DNA of 64,000 nt from Lates calcarifer (GCF_001640805.2 NW_026116067.1:1-64000), one strand, 5' to 3'; shown: positions 46,601 to 60,869, counted from the first letter of the stretch. Made by a program: numbers and translations. The notes: a model not told the origin generated them from the sequence alone.

Positions 46601-49600
46601 GGAGCGGTAGGATTTATAACTGAGATGCCAACTTTACGTCTGCAGTGTTTCTGCTGTTTACAGTTTGTAGTGGCAGGAAAATCATTGTCGCTGTTGCAGT
46701 GTTATGAAGTTGCAATTGCACGACTCTGCCCAGTTGAGGTGAGGCAACGAAGGTGAAGAGGGAGAGTGATAGAAACTGAAATAAAATGAGAGAGAACCTC
46801 GGATGTAGAGAGTTATGGTCTGACTGGGACTTTTTCCTCTGGGACTTCATGGATTTCTTTATGGTCCTCTGGGATTCTCTCAGTTGTTTAGATAAATAAA
46901 TCAAAAATGCTGAAACGAGTCACGAGTTAATACACCCGGACGACCCCGGCTAAGCAAAGATAAGAGATGCCATCGAGTTACTGAGGCTAGTGGAATATTT
47001 TTTGCTTCATTTGAGGAGATCTGTCTGAAACGACCTGAAACTGAACTGAAGGAAAAGAAATCTATTTATCTGTCTGTCCATTAATCCGTCCTCCCTCTCC
47101 TTCCAGCTGTCAGCATCTCCACGCTTCGTTCTCGCATCGTTCCGGCTGATAAAACTGTAAAATGTGAATTTTCTGCCTGGCTGCTCCACTCCTCCACCTC
47201 TCCTTGTTTCTATCCCTCCCTCTCGCTCTGTCTCTGACAGTGAAGATGAATGGTCCTCACTCGTCTTCCTCTCTGGCTGAGCGGTGGTGTGAGTTATGTG
47301 GCGTTGCAGCAGGATGCAGCAGGATGTGTGGTGATAATTACAGTGTGAGCGAGGTGACGGTGTACGTTATCAGGGTCAGGAGGCTGCACATGCTCAGTGC
47401 GATGTTTCTGCAGAGACTGGAGGTCGTTCATCTGCAGCTCAGACTTCTGCTGTGAGGAAGATAAAACCTGTAAAACCAGTTCTTCTTCTCTGCCCAGGAT
47501 CAGCTGGAAGAGAGACACTGACAGACTGCGGTTTCAGTTTTCATCATCGATAGTCTTTTCCAGGTCACATCACACCTTATTATACCATGACCTGCTCTCT
47601 GATTGGCTGACAGAATCACCTGTAGAATCATCAGCTGCAGGTGACCATAGCAACAGCACTGATGCTTACATTCAGCCACATTTAAATTACTCAAGGACTC
47701 CTGGAATATCCTCAAGGATGTCTGCTAGTTTTCTCAATGACCAATAGAACCAGGTCAAGAACTTCAAGGACTTTGAGTACCTCTAGAATCTTCTCAAGGA
47801 CATACAACTTCCTCAATACCCTGGAATCTACGACCTCCTCAAGGACATCTCAAACCCACAGTCCACTAGATCCCATACAACCTCCTCATGATCATGTTAA
47901 GGACCTCTAGGATCTCCTTAAGGACTCAGTGATGATAAATACATTCTCTGCTAACTCCTCACAGACTGCTAAAATCTTCATGTTGACGTCTACAACCTCC
48001 CCCAACAATCTACAGAACCTCTGAGGACCATTGAGGTCTGTTCAGGGATCTCTGGACCCTAGTAGAGGATTTCCTGGATGTTCTCTGTAATGTTCTTCAT
48101 CCCTGGATCTTCCCTGGAACCACATACAGGACCTCTGGAACATTTTCAAGGACTCTGCGACCTCTAGAAGGACCTCTGGAACCTCCTCAACGTTTTCAAT
48201 GACCTTGAAAAGCTCCTAGAGCGCTGTTAGAATATTAATTCAGCCAATCAGAGAGCACTGACACTGTGATGCCTCACAGCGATTGGTCAGCTTTGTTCCA
48301 TATTAAATGTGGCCCAGTTCAGATGTTTTTCATCCTCACACTAAAGAGCGAATTAAGTCTGAGTCCTGTTTGCTGGTGTTCATTCATCCCTCCGCCTCCT
48401 CTGCCTTATTACGTATGCAGAAGGAGCTCCGTGCTGTCGGCCAATCAGACGTGTGCAGTTATTTTTAGCCGTCCCACTGACTCGGCAGCTTCTCAGAGAG
48501 ATCCTCGGTCCAGGAATAGAGTGAGAGAGCTTACGTAACAGAGAGAATGAGAGAGGATGTAACAATCTTTTTTCTTTGACATGAATAAAACAGTGACGTT
48601 AAATCTGACCTGAGATCAGGGGGACGGAGACAGAAAGATCTGGATCTGGGACAGATAGTGGTTTTAATATTTAGTTTCTTGTCCGTCTGTCTTCTCTCTC
48701 CACTCCTGCTCTTTGACATAAATAAATAAAAACCAGATGAACCAGTTCTGATCCCTGAATGAACTCTGCTTCTGACTTTAGACCTGACGGTTAAATAACG
48801 GTTGTAGTGTTTGGGTTTTACAAGTTTTTGCTTTTGTTTCTCGGGTCAAATCAGGACTCAGATCAGTCCAGTTGATTTCAGACTGATGCATTTTCCCGTC
48901 CAGCGCTCACATTGTTTAAATAGTAAATGCACCTGAGCCCAGCTGATCCACCATTATGATATCAGTTTATTGCACTTTACAGCCCAAAAACACCCATGAT
49001 TAATTAAGAGAGTAAAGTTTTAAACCATGATCCTCGAGCTGGGACAAAAGTAGATTTGAACTCGTCCTGAGCTTTTAGAGCTTTAGACTGTTAAAATTGA
49101 ACCCTGAAGTTAAACTGAAATCCATCCTTGTTTTTTTGTAGGGAAATATACAATGATCTTTGTTATTGTGGAAACAGTATAAGCTTCAGGCCTCTCTCTG
49201 AGGAGTTGTGAGGTGTGAGGAGCTGCTGGTTCCTGACATCTCCTCATTCTGTTTTCCTTGTTTCTTTAAACGATCTCCTCCGCGTTAGTGAACACAAACT
49301 GAATTATTTACTCTTTGTTTTTGACTAATTGAGGTTTTTCTTTCTCTGAATATCACATCAAAGAGCAACTTCACAACAAAGTTGCTGCAGCTGGGAGCAA
49401 AACAGCTGCAGATTTTTAAATCTGTTTTGTGTCATTTTTAACTGAAGTAAAGTTTAGGATGAAGGTGAAGATAAGCCGAAAGCTACGGGCCGACTGTCGT
49501 GTGTTGTAGATGAATTAGTCCTGTTGCCGCATTCAATTTCAGTTTAATTTTTTTATTAATAATTTCCAGAGTTTTTTGTCTTTCTTCTTAGAAAGTCAGT

Positions 49601-50129
49601 GATAGTTTGAACGAGCGTGAGTAGAAACACAACGAGGCTGTAAAGGTGGACTGGTGAGTAGATGGGTTTTCATGTTAACGTCCCCGACAACCTCTGTAGT
49701 CTCATTTAGACACTCGTTAGCAACCGCCTTTTTTAAGACACGTAAAAGCTTCAAACATCAGGAGTGGGGGATTTACTGACCCATTTTATGTCGGAGAATC
49801 AAACCTGAAAATGTCTTGAGCTTGTGTTAAAACCACAGACCTTATTTCACACATTTAACCAGAAACACACTGACTCTGGACGAGGGAACAGGAAGTGCTA
49901 ACATGCTAACATGCTAACTGACTTCCTGGTTTTAGAATCAGTCCTGCAGCTCTGTACGTAGGAGATGTCAGCGTAGCTGGTGTTCAGACTGATAGAAAGA
50001 CGTAATGTTGTCGAGCATGTTTGTTTGTGTACATTACACTGACACCTTAATTTCCTCGAGACTATTCCGGACTATTGAGCGCACCTGAATATAAGCCGCA
50101 CCCACTAAATTTAAAAAGAAAAAAAAAGT

Positions 50130-50162
<33 letters not shown>

Positions 50163-53100
50163 GGCCGCACTTGTCTATAAGCTGCAGGTGTCTACGTTGT
50201 AACATGAGATATTTACACATTCACGCTGCCGTCTCCAACGTCTCACCATCCATTCATTGATGCCAAGAAAAAAAAAAGTAGCAGTTTATAGTCCGGAAAT
50301 TACAGTACTCCTTAAAACACATCTTCACCCTTAATTGTGATGATTTATGTTATGGGGACTTGCTTTTTGTCCCCATTAGGAGGACAAGTCCCCATCACGT
50401 GACTGTGTAAACAGATTCAGGTCCTCACAACATGAGTAATACCTGGACCACAACATCACACACACACTGGGTGAGACTGCAGAGAGCAACTCTGCTGGAG
50501 GATGACTCACTGTGTGTCTACAACACACACACACACACACACACAGTCAGCCTCAGGCCTGTACAGTAGAGCAGTGAGTCTCTGAGGGCAGCGGGAGCTC
50601 GGCCTGATTTAACCAGTGTGTGTGTGTGTGTGTGTGCAGCTTTTAAACCTTTCCCTGAATTAAAGGGATAGAGAGATTAGAGCGTTAAAGGGGAGGAAAC
50701 AGATCCCTGATTTTCCCTGCAGGAGGTCGGTGTGTTTGGAAACATGGAGATGTTCCTGTGTGACCACATCACACCTGATCCTGTCAACACATAAATATAT
50801 ACATTCATATGTAAACATGATGCTGCTGTCTGATGGAGCAGGTCTGAGTGGAGTTGGGTCACTTCATGGTTTTGCCCGTCCTGGTCTGGTCTGGTGCAGG
50901 TTTGTTTTTATATGAACCGCCTGAACCGACATTTGTCAGTATGACAGAGGGCTGACGATACATATTGATAAATATCTCTAGTTATCAGGATGTGTAATCT
51001 GCGAGTATCCTGATAATGACTGAAGCTCAAAGAAACCAGCAGGGGTGTGAATCTCTAAGCATCTCATGATTCGATTTGATTATGATTCGGAGCGCTGATG
51101 ATAACATTATTATCACTGCATGTTCTGTTGAGTTCTGCCTTTTGTGTTCCTTCAGCGATACATTATCAGTTAACATTTAGGAAATCAATTTTTGACATTT
51201 GAAAGCTGATTCAGAATCATCCATGCCTCTTTTCGACAACAGGATAGATGTTAGTTTTGGTTCAGCCCTGTTAGCTGTTAGCTGTTAGCCCTGTTAGCTG
51301 TTAGCCCTGTTATGACTCGGTGTGGACGGACAAACGGCATCCTCATCCTCTCTGTGTGGTTGCTGGGATGAAACCTTTTCAGCTGATTGTTAAGATTTGT
51401 TGTGTTTCCATCTTTGTTGGTACCGACATGTTTTTCAGACCGTCTTCATCTGAGCTTTGTCTCTTTTAATGAAACCAAACCACCTCCATATAATCAACCT
51501 GCGGTGACCTTTGTTGTCGACAGTTTCCTGCCTCTCGCATGTTTCTGGCTCATCCACAGCCTTCTTTACCACCAGTAGTTCAGGAAGTGGGTGTGTACTG
51601 TCACGGGCAGCTGCAGCCTGATTGGCTGTTGTCACTTTAATGCTGCTGTGTGATAGGTTGTTAGAATAAAATGCCCAAATATTATAAAAATGGCTGAGTT
51701 TATTGTCTTAATCAACATCTATTTTCTGTCATTTTATCGTTTTATGACGAAGATCAGATTTCAGATTTAAAGCCGATGATAGAGGTGAGCTAAAAAAAAA
51801 AGTCACACAGTGGTGATACATTTATTTTAGGTATCAGCTGTCAATTACTGCAAAGAAAAGTTCACTTGTTCTTATTTAGTATTTATTGGTGGTTGGAAAA
51901 CCAGTGTAGAGGTGTATTACTGCCACCTACTGGACTGGAGTTACTACTCTCTCTAAATGGTCTCTCTCATTATGTCTGCTGAGTTAACACCAAGTGGTAA
52001 AATCTGGTTCGGTGTTTAGCTTAATATCGAAGCAGTCTGAACATGTTCACACTGACCCAGCCTCAGATCCGAGTTCATGTTTGTGTTTCCACAGGGAGCA
52101 CAGTTTGTGTTTGTGTCGTCGTGTGATTAAAAGCCTTTAGTGCAGGTTAAACCCCGCAGGAGGTTTCCACTAATATCCCTCTCTGTTCTCAGTCTGACCT
52201 CTGATGCTGCTGTGCTCTCTGTTTGTTTGGTGTGTTCATGTGCTGCAGGTCACATGAATGTGATGCTGCGTTTACAGACTCAGGTCTCACCTGTCTGATG
52301 TTGCTCTCACACCTGAGAGTGCTGAACACAGAATCATCGTGTAATGAAGTCATGTCTCAGAGTGACTTCCTGTCACTACAGGCACTAACAACAACTGGAT
52401 TTATATTTAATTTCTAAATAAATGTTGTACTCCTGCATTTTAACATGAAGCAGCAGAGAGAACAGAGAGTCAAGTATAAAATCTAAATGTGGTTCAGGAG
52501 GTCGAGTTGGGGTTCGATCCTCAGCTCCTTTGGGCAAAATACTGAACCTCAAACCCTTGTACTAATGCTGCATTCAGTTGTGCTTGGAAGCGGGAATTTC
52601 TGAGTTCGCAGTGAGAAGTTTCAACAGGAACGCCTCCTGAAGTCAGATTTCGGAACTCGTAGCAGTTTGTTACTCATTAAGTCAGCTTTGTGTTTTGGTA
52701 ACAGGATGACAGATTAAACTTTTTGAAATTAAATGTTTTAATACTCAAAAGAGCAGCAACAACAAAGTCTTTCCTGTGAGCTGCCATGTTTGTCTGACTT
52801 CTCTACAGGAATGCAATCAACTCAGTTCTGACTTCCAACCTCCGATATAAATGGAACAAACCATTTTATTATTATTAGATGTCATATGGTTGCATTTGTT
52901 GGAATTACCTTTAAGAGTTTAGAGCTTCTGTCAGGGGCCAGATATTTTTGTTGAAGGGCCAGATTTAGCCCACGGGCCGCTGTTTGCCTCATTGACACCA
53001 ACAGTGACAGTTGTCAGGAGATGGAAAACAAAGCACAGCTTCTTCTCGGTGTCCGTCATCATGGACGTTCTGCTGAGCTCAGTCTGATGGTGTCAAATTT

Positions 53101-54626
53101 CAGTGACTGTAAAAACCATCAGTGTTCAAACACGACTCCTGACTCCACAGACTGAGCCGTGCTCTCACCTGCAGTTTATCCTAAAGGATTGGATTTAACC
53201 TAATTCCTGGTTTAGTAGTGATTGTACAGACTCAGAGGGGGGAGTGTAATTCCTGAGTTTAGGAGGTGTTGTGTGTTTTTAGTGTTTTGTATTCTTCAGC
53301 TCGTACCATGGGGATCAGCCGGTGCGCTGGCTCCGAGCCCCGGATTCATCTCTTATTAGGACGTGAACGGTTTGTGGTGCTGCAGAGAGCGCAGGGATTA
53401 GACTAATACCTGGTTTTAGAGGGGGAAATGGAAAATACCTGAGCCAGAACAGGATGAGAGGATGGAGGGATGGAGGTGAATACAGATGGAGAACTGAACT
53501 GAGCTGCCGCTGAAGACAATGAGACTCGACTGTGTTTCTATTTAAACTCCAGAAACATTTAACCTGACAGTTAAAATCAATCAGTATCAGGAGCTGATAA
53601 CAGACGTCAGAGTTACAGAGAAAATATCATTTCCAACCACAGCAGAAAACACTGTTTATATGATCAATAGTCTTTTTAATCAAGTAATATAAGCAGCTTA
53701 AATGATTGTGTATATGTGTGTGTGTGTGTGTGTGAGAGAATCTGTGTAAACACAGCCAATGATTCATTAATCACTGAATAGACCACAACTCCCTGTCCGG
53801 TCAATTAAACCATTAAACTGCTGCTTCATTAGAAAACAGTCCTCATCATTTCACCGATCAGAGAGAAAACTAAAACTACTTTTAATCCTCTGTTCAGTGC
53901 AGTTCTACTTCTCCAAATAAACTGGATGATCAGCTCCAAAATCATTTATAATTCCACAGAAGGAAAAAACATGTAAACTGCTTCTTTTATTCTCTATCGT
54001 GGATCTATTCTTCTTCTACTTTCTCTCCTGTTCCTCTCTGGTTCTGTTTTGATTGTGGTTCTGTTTCTAGTTAAAATGTTTTTATGTTTCAACTCTCTTA
54101 CGGTTTGATAGTGTTTTAACATTTTTTCTTTGCGTTTTAAAAAATGTTCAGCGTTCACACGATAACGTAGTAATATGTCAGGCCTGGCGATGGCGATGTA
54201 AGTTGATGAGTCTGCAGCAGAAACGCAGCTTGATCGTCTGTTGCTGTTGTTGCTGTTGTTCTCTTTGCTTGTTCAGTCTGACGTCACAACATTAGCATGT
54301 TTCAGGTGTCAGTCCTCTTCTGTGCTGCCCCAAAATAGCGGAAATAGCTAGCTAACTGTTTTCACCTTAGCTGGGTGAAGAAACATGAGGATGTGGCTCA
54401 GAGCAAGAAACACTCTGTAAAACCCAGAACCTGCTTTTACCAGCAGGTGCTAACGTTAGCTAGGTTAGCTATATTAGCTATATTAGCTAGTTTAGCTTGC
54501 TAAAATTAGTACAACTATCCTGACTCTACTGAACCAGTTCTACTTCACATTTAGACTGGTTCTATTCTACCTGTATCTGTGAGTATCTACTCTCCTCACT
54601 GTGGTTCTAACTGGGTTCTATTTGAT

Positions 54627-54662
<36 letters not shown>

Positions 54663-55382
54663 ATGACATCAGGAAACATTAGCAGAGTCATCAGAGGACG
54701 GAGAGAAAAAAAATCCAAAATCTAAAAATAGAAAAAGAGACCAAAAGTAGGACAACCAGATCATCCACACCTCCTCCTCCTCCTCCTCTCATCCTCCTCC
54801 TCCTCCTCCTCATCCTCCTCTTCCTCCTCCTCCTCATCATCATCCTCTCCTCCTCCTCCTCCTCATCCTCCTCTTCCTCCTCCTCCTCATCATCATCCTC
54901 CTCCTCTTCCTCCTCTTCCTCCTCCTCCTCATCATCATCCTCCTCCTCTTCCTCCTCCTCCTCCTCCTCATCATCATCCTCCTCATCCTCCTCCTCCTCC
55001 TCTTCTTCCTCTCCTCCTCCTCCTCATCATCATCCTCCTCCTCTTCCTCCTCCTCCTCTCCTCCTCCTCCTCCTCTCTCTTCCTCCTCCTCTCTCATCTT
55101 CCTCCTCCTCCTCATCTCATCCTCCTCCCTCCTCCTCCTCCTCATCCTCCTCTCCTCTCTCCTCTCATCATCCTCCTCCTCTTCCTCCTCCTCTTCCTCC
55201 TCCTCCTCCTCATCATCATCCTCCTCCTCCTCCTCCTCATCCTCCTCTCCTCCTCCTCCTCCTCCCTCCTCCTCTCTTCCTCCTCTTCCTCCTCCTCCTC
55301 CTCCTCATCCTCCCTCCTCCTCCTCCTCCTCCTCTTCCTCCTCTTCCTCCTCCTCCTCATCATCATCCTCCTCCTCCTCCTC

Positions 55383-55443
<61 letters not shown>

Positions 55444-58400
55444 CTCCTCCTCCTCCTCTTCTTCCTCCTCTTCCTCCTCCTCCTCATCCGCCTCCTCCTC
55501 CTCCTCCTCCTCTTCCTCCTCCTCCTCATCATCATCCTCCTCCTCCTCCTCCTCCTCTTCCTCCTCCTCCTCCTCCTCATCCTCCTCCTCCTTCATCTCC
55601 TCCTCCTCCTCCTCCTCCTCTTCCTCTCCTACAGGAGGTGTATGAACTCTGATAGTTTGCCTCCTCCTCTCCATCAGATGAACGGTTGTTGTTCAGAGTT
55701 AAACCACAGATATTTAATCTGTGTTTTCAGTTTAGCTGCTGCTGTGTTCAGAAACACCCACGAGTCAGAGCGCCGTGTCTCTGTGATGCAGGCAGGTCAG
55801 GCAAATATAGAGGCGAAGTGTAAAAATAAAAAACGAGTGGTACAACATGCAGGATGCCTCGCAGCTGCCGACACAGAAACTCTGAGTAACGGTGGCTGCT
55901 CACACCTGCAGGCCTGCAGCTGGATCCAGATCCGGGTCAGTGGTCCAGTCTGCTCCACCTAACGCCGCAATTCACTTCCCGCCGACCTCCTCCCTCTGCA
56001 GCTCGTTTATAACCGCACAGCTTTAATTATCTGAGCTCTGCTTCAGACAGACCTCAGATCAGGACCTGAGACTCCAGGTCACTGACTCTGAAACACAAAC
56101 TGACTCCAGTGGTTTAACATCTGTCAAACTGATTTAGATCAACTCTTCTTTTAATTTGAAGAGCAGGTTATACATGTGGTCATCATACCAAAGAAAACAA
56201 TCAAAGAGCTCTCTCCTCCACCTGCATGCTCCTATACTCATGTACAAATGTGGAGGTGACGTCACTCTCAGCTCTGACTGTAAACGCACCATAATATAAC
56301 TAAGAATAACAAACAAGGATTTCTACTCTACTGCAGATTCTGAAACTTGTCACTTTATTCTTTCATAGCAAACGAGTAGAAGAGTCATGTTTATGAAATG
56401 AACAGACTTTTCTCGGTGTGTGATATAAAATCATCTGATGAGAACAAACTGGTTTAACGTCGCTCTTCATGATCAAACTTCCAGACGACCTGGTGACATT
56501 TTTACTTCAGGTATTAAACTTTTTATCTCCTGTTCCTCTTCACTCCTGGATCAGACTTTGAGTCTGTGAAATGTCATGAACACTGTAAAAAACAAAAAAA
56601 AAGTCACCCAGTGGACGCTGTTCTTTACTGCGGTTTTCAGGGACTCAAATGCCACACCGCCTCCTCCTCGCCGTGTGGTTCCCATGACGACAGGTAGAGA
56701 ACATCCTGCAGGCTGCGGCGTCAGAGGCTAACAGCTCGCAGTAAAACACAAAGGCAGCTGCTGCTCTGACAAACACAGGAGCTGCTTTTACTCTGAAACC
56801 AGACGTTTCTCTGCTGAGATGAAGACGCTCAGTCTCTGTCAGGATTCTCTCGCGTGTCGAGGCGGCGGCAGGTTTTAGGCGGCGTGAGGAGAGTGGGAGG
56901 ATGAGAGGAGCTGCAGGTTTCAAGTTTGTTTTGTGGAGAAAATACAAAGACTGAGGAGACGAATCAGAGGAAAAAAGTTTCAACTGTAAAAGTTCAATAG
57001 TGTTAAACTGTGGAGGAGGTCTGTCATGTTAAATTCACTGCTTTTACTGGGCCATGAGCATCAACCCCCCCACCAGACTGCTGTCCCCTGATGGTTGTTC
57101 ATCTCTTTGTCTTGCACTTTAAAATGAATGCTGTGTTCAGTGTTCAATAAAGACATCGTTTTTTTGAGGTTTGGAGCTGTTGTTAGCAACAGTTGCTAAC
57201 AGCGCTCTACAAACAGCGTAGCAACATGTCCACAGATAAACCTGAACAGTTCTCTGTGTCTGACTGACTTCATGTAAACTAATGAGACTGAGCTGCTATA
57301 AACAGGAACATTAGCAGAGAGTTCACTGCTGCTGAGGAGGAGCAGCCATCTTGGATTCTGATGTCAGGGTTGGTGGGGTTGCTCCGACTTCAGGAGGCGT
57401 TCAGGTTCAAACCTCTGACTGGGAACTCAGAAATCCAGATTTTTGTGAAGAACTTGAAGGCAGCATTAGTCGTTGTCGCTGTGCTGAATGTGTCAGCGAC
57501 ACTCACCTGTTAACCCCGTGTGTCTCTTGTTGTCGTCCACAGCGCCCCCTACAGTGCGGATCGTGCACTCGGGTCAGGCCTGTAACGTGGAGGAGGAGCG
57601 CTACAGTGAGAGGGTTTACACCATCAGAGAGGGAGAGACTCTGGAGCTGCAGTGTCTGGTGACAGGACACCCCCGCCCACAGGTAACTACACCTGGAGGC
57701 TTCATCACGGGTTCATATTACAGCTGCAGTGATCGCTGCTGGTCCGCTGAACACTGCGTTCATTTTAAATCAGCTGGTGGGTGATGACGCTCAGGTTTGT
57801 TCGATGCAGCAGAGTGAGACGTCTTCTCTTCAGAGGATCACTTCATGTCAGTTTCACAAAACCTGCAGCTGTAACTTCAGTTATTTTACCTGTGAGTCCT
57901 GAGCTCTGTCAGGTTCAGGTTCAGGTTCAGTTTGGAGTCTGTGCTGGGTCAGATCCAGGATCAGCAGAAACCTGAGGGAGAACTTATCTCATCAGTAAAC
58001 TGACAGAGACGAGTTTCCACAGTTTGTTCACAGCAGAGAAAAACATGAATGAATGAAAGCGAATCAGCAGAAAGACAAACTCTGAGTTTACATTACACCA
58101 TGCACACACCAATGCTTCACTCCTGTTGACTCTGCAGAACACAGTAATAATCATAAAAAAACTCCCATCATCCCCGGCGGCACAGCCAGAGCTCCTGCAG
58201 AGAGGAGCCTCTGTGTTTCCTAAATGAGAGCAATCACACAGAGAGAAAGAAGAAGAGGAAACGCTGGAGGACGAGTGGAGACGCCGCTGTCTGAGAACGA
58301 AGAGAGAAAAGAAGAAGAGCTGACGTTTGAACAGAGGACGTCGTGTCGTCATTAACATTTATTAACATTAATAAAAACAACTCCGCATCCTGAAAAGCTC

Positions 58401-60789
58401 CGAGCAGAAAAACTGAAACTACTGTCAGCTGAGTTTTTCTATATGGGATCAACAATAAGTCAGGATCAGGATCAGGATCAGGATCAGGGTAGAGGGTTAG
58501 AAAAACCTGATTGTAGGGGAGAACCAGGTTGTGGATTTTCTCTGAGCCCGTACAACTCTGATATGTCCGACTGTGTCAGCAGGTCGTGAACACAACACTG
58601 CACAGAAACAGTAAATTCACCTGAGCAGGAATCAGTGTTTATAGCTTCAGTGAACCTGATCCACTGACTTCACCTCAGCCTGAGTTTTCAGTGCAGATGC
58701 AGCTCAGGTTTAAACGACTGTGACTGTGTGACTGTGGAAGAAGTAATCAGATACTTAACATGAGTAAAAGTACCACACAGTAACAGATCGATCCCTGTTG
58801 TTACAGTTTCATCTCCACACCTCTTTTATTTCCTCCTCCTCCGTCTCCTCTCCTCTTTCTCCATCATCTCTCTCTCTGCTGTCAGTCTGTTGAAGCTATA
58901 AATAGAGCAGCTACTGGCACACAGTCACACACACACACACACACACACACTCTCACACACACACACACACACTGTAAAACACACTTTTTTTCCTCTCTGC
59001 GTCACTGCAGAGCTCAGCTTCCTCTGCATTTTTCTTACATCGCTCTCTCCTCCTTCTCCTCCTTCTCCTCCTTCTCCTCCTTCTCTTCCGACACCTTTCA
59101 TCTCTCCCTCGCTGAACATTATTTTATTGAAATTGTGTTTTCTCAGTGTGATTTCTAATGTAACCGTTTGGTGCAAACACACACTTGGTGTCGGTTGTTT
59201 TCAGTCCGTTTTAAAGCAACAGAATGTAACTTCACTGGGCAGCAGCGCCCTCTGCAGGCATGATGTCTCTGTCAGTTTCCTGATGGACGCTGGTTTTTAA
59301 CCGACCTGCAGTTCAGCGTTACTCTGAACTCTCTGGGTCTGATTCCAGCAGTTGAATCACTCAGTGTTGAAACCTTGATCTTGTGTGTACGCTTCAGGTT
59401 TTGACTGTTTGACGCTGTGTTTTCTCTGAGCTCACTTACATGTAATTTCCAGACTTTGGAATGAGACTGTGGATGTTTCCTAGTTGATCAAAATCTTCCT
59501 CGGACTTCAGTTGACGGAGTAAAAAGCTCAGATCAGTCTGTCTTATCACTGTCAGTCCTTCTGTTGTTGTTCATGTTGTAACCTCGGTGACGTCGTGTTA
59601 ATTAGACAGACTGTGTCGTCACACTGATCCAGGATCTGTGCACCGACTGTTTTTAGCTCGTTAATCATCAGTTCTCTGGTTTGAGGCCGTTAACCGTCCG
59701 TCTGCACACAGAGAGAAAGAATCCACTGATAAAAAAGTCCACTTTGCTCCAGCTGGCAGCGAGGAGGCCGACATGTGGGGCGACTGTACCGGGGGAGGGA
59801 AGGGGAGGGAAGGGGAGGGAGGGGGAGGGAGGGGGAGGAGAGAGCAGGTGGGACTGAGAGAATCAGAGTAGAAAATGTGCTGATGGAGGCGAGAGTGGAG
59901 CTTCAGTTTTAGAAATGGAGACACAAAGTTCAACCAAAGTGAAAACAGGAAGTGAACACAGACTGATGAACGTCACCAAACACCAGGAAGAACCAGGACT
60001 AAACAAGACTAAAACCAGGACTAAAACCAGGGCTAAAACCAGGACTAAAACCAGAACTAAACAGGACTAAAACCAGGACTAAAACCAGAACTAAACAGGA
60101 CTAAAACCAGGACTAAAACCAGGACTAAAACCAGAACTAAACAGGACTAAAACCAGGACTAAAACCAGGACTAAACAGGACTAAAACCAGGACTAAACAG
60201 GACTAAAACCAGAACTAAAACCAGGACTAAAACCAGAACTAAAACCAGGACTAAAACCAGAACTAAACAGGACTAAAACCAGGACTAAACAGGACTAAAA
60301 CCAGGACTAAAACCAGAACTAAACAGGACTAAAACCAGGACTAAAACCAGGACTAAAACCAGAACTAAAACCAGGACTAAAACCAGAACTAAACAGGACT
60401 AAAACCAGGACTAAAACCAGAACTAAAACCCAAAGTGAATTACTTTATCGTTCATATTTATTACATATTGTTTTTGATCGCTCAGTGATTAAAAACCAAA
60501 CTCACTGGAAACATTCGGAGACTTCAGACTTTAACCATGGTTTTAAAGATGAATCTGCCGAACATTTGACGGATCTGCTGCAGTTTCCTCACGTCATCAT
60601 TTATTGATTAGATGATTCATTGATTAATGGTTCGTTGATGCCCTGGAAGAGAGAGAGATGGAGGGAGGAGAGGATGATGATGGTCATGATGTTGATGGTG
60701 ATGGAGGAGGATGGACGGGGCAGCTGGAAAGGACCGGATGGAAAAACTGACCAACAGATGCTGAATGAGGACAAATCTGTCTGAGAGGC

Positions 60790-60869
<80 letters not shown>

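Larger units (their letters stand above)
34137..57542 (+). other. mdga2: mdga2 intron 1, repeat-rich
   Basis: 23.4 kb without a credible coding exon on either strand. It holds microsatellites, the R1, R2 and R3 repeat copies, two MITE-like elements, an old LINE fragment, a degenerate minisatellite and the large CCT tract. Low-repeat stretches at about 40690-41040, 46020-46290, 48240-48540, 53290-53440 and 55690-56070 might be conserved noncoding elements; that is a judgement from sequence texture only. Confidence 0.6.

Noticed and set aside
53298..53325. RE1/REST-like element (TTCAGCTCG ... CCATGG ... ATCAGC)
   Set aside because: Half-sites miss several consensus positions and the spacing is wrong; not strong enough to call.
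54840..55674. Minus-strand poly-Glu/Arg/Met frames
   Set aside because: Pure consequence of GGA/GAT triplet repeats; frames shift with each repeat indel.
59998..60428. CRISPR-like spaced repeat
   Set aside because: Units are contiguous 10-12-bp minisatellite repeats without unique spacers, in a vertebrate intron.
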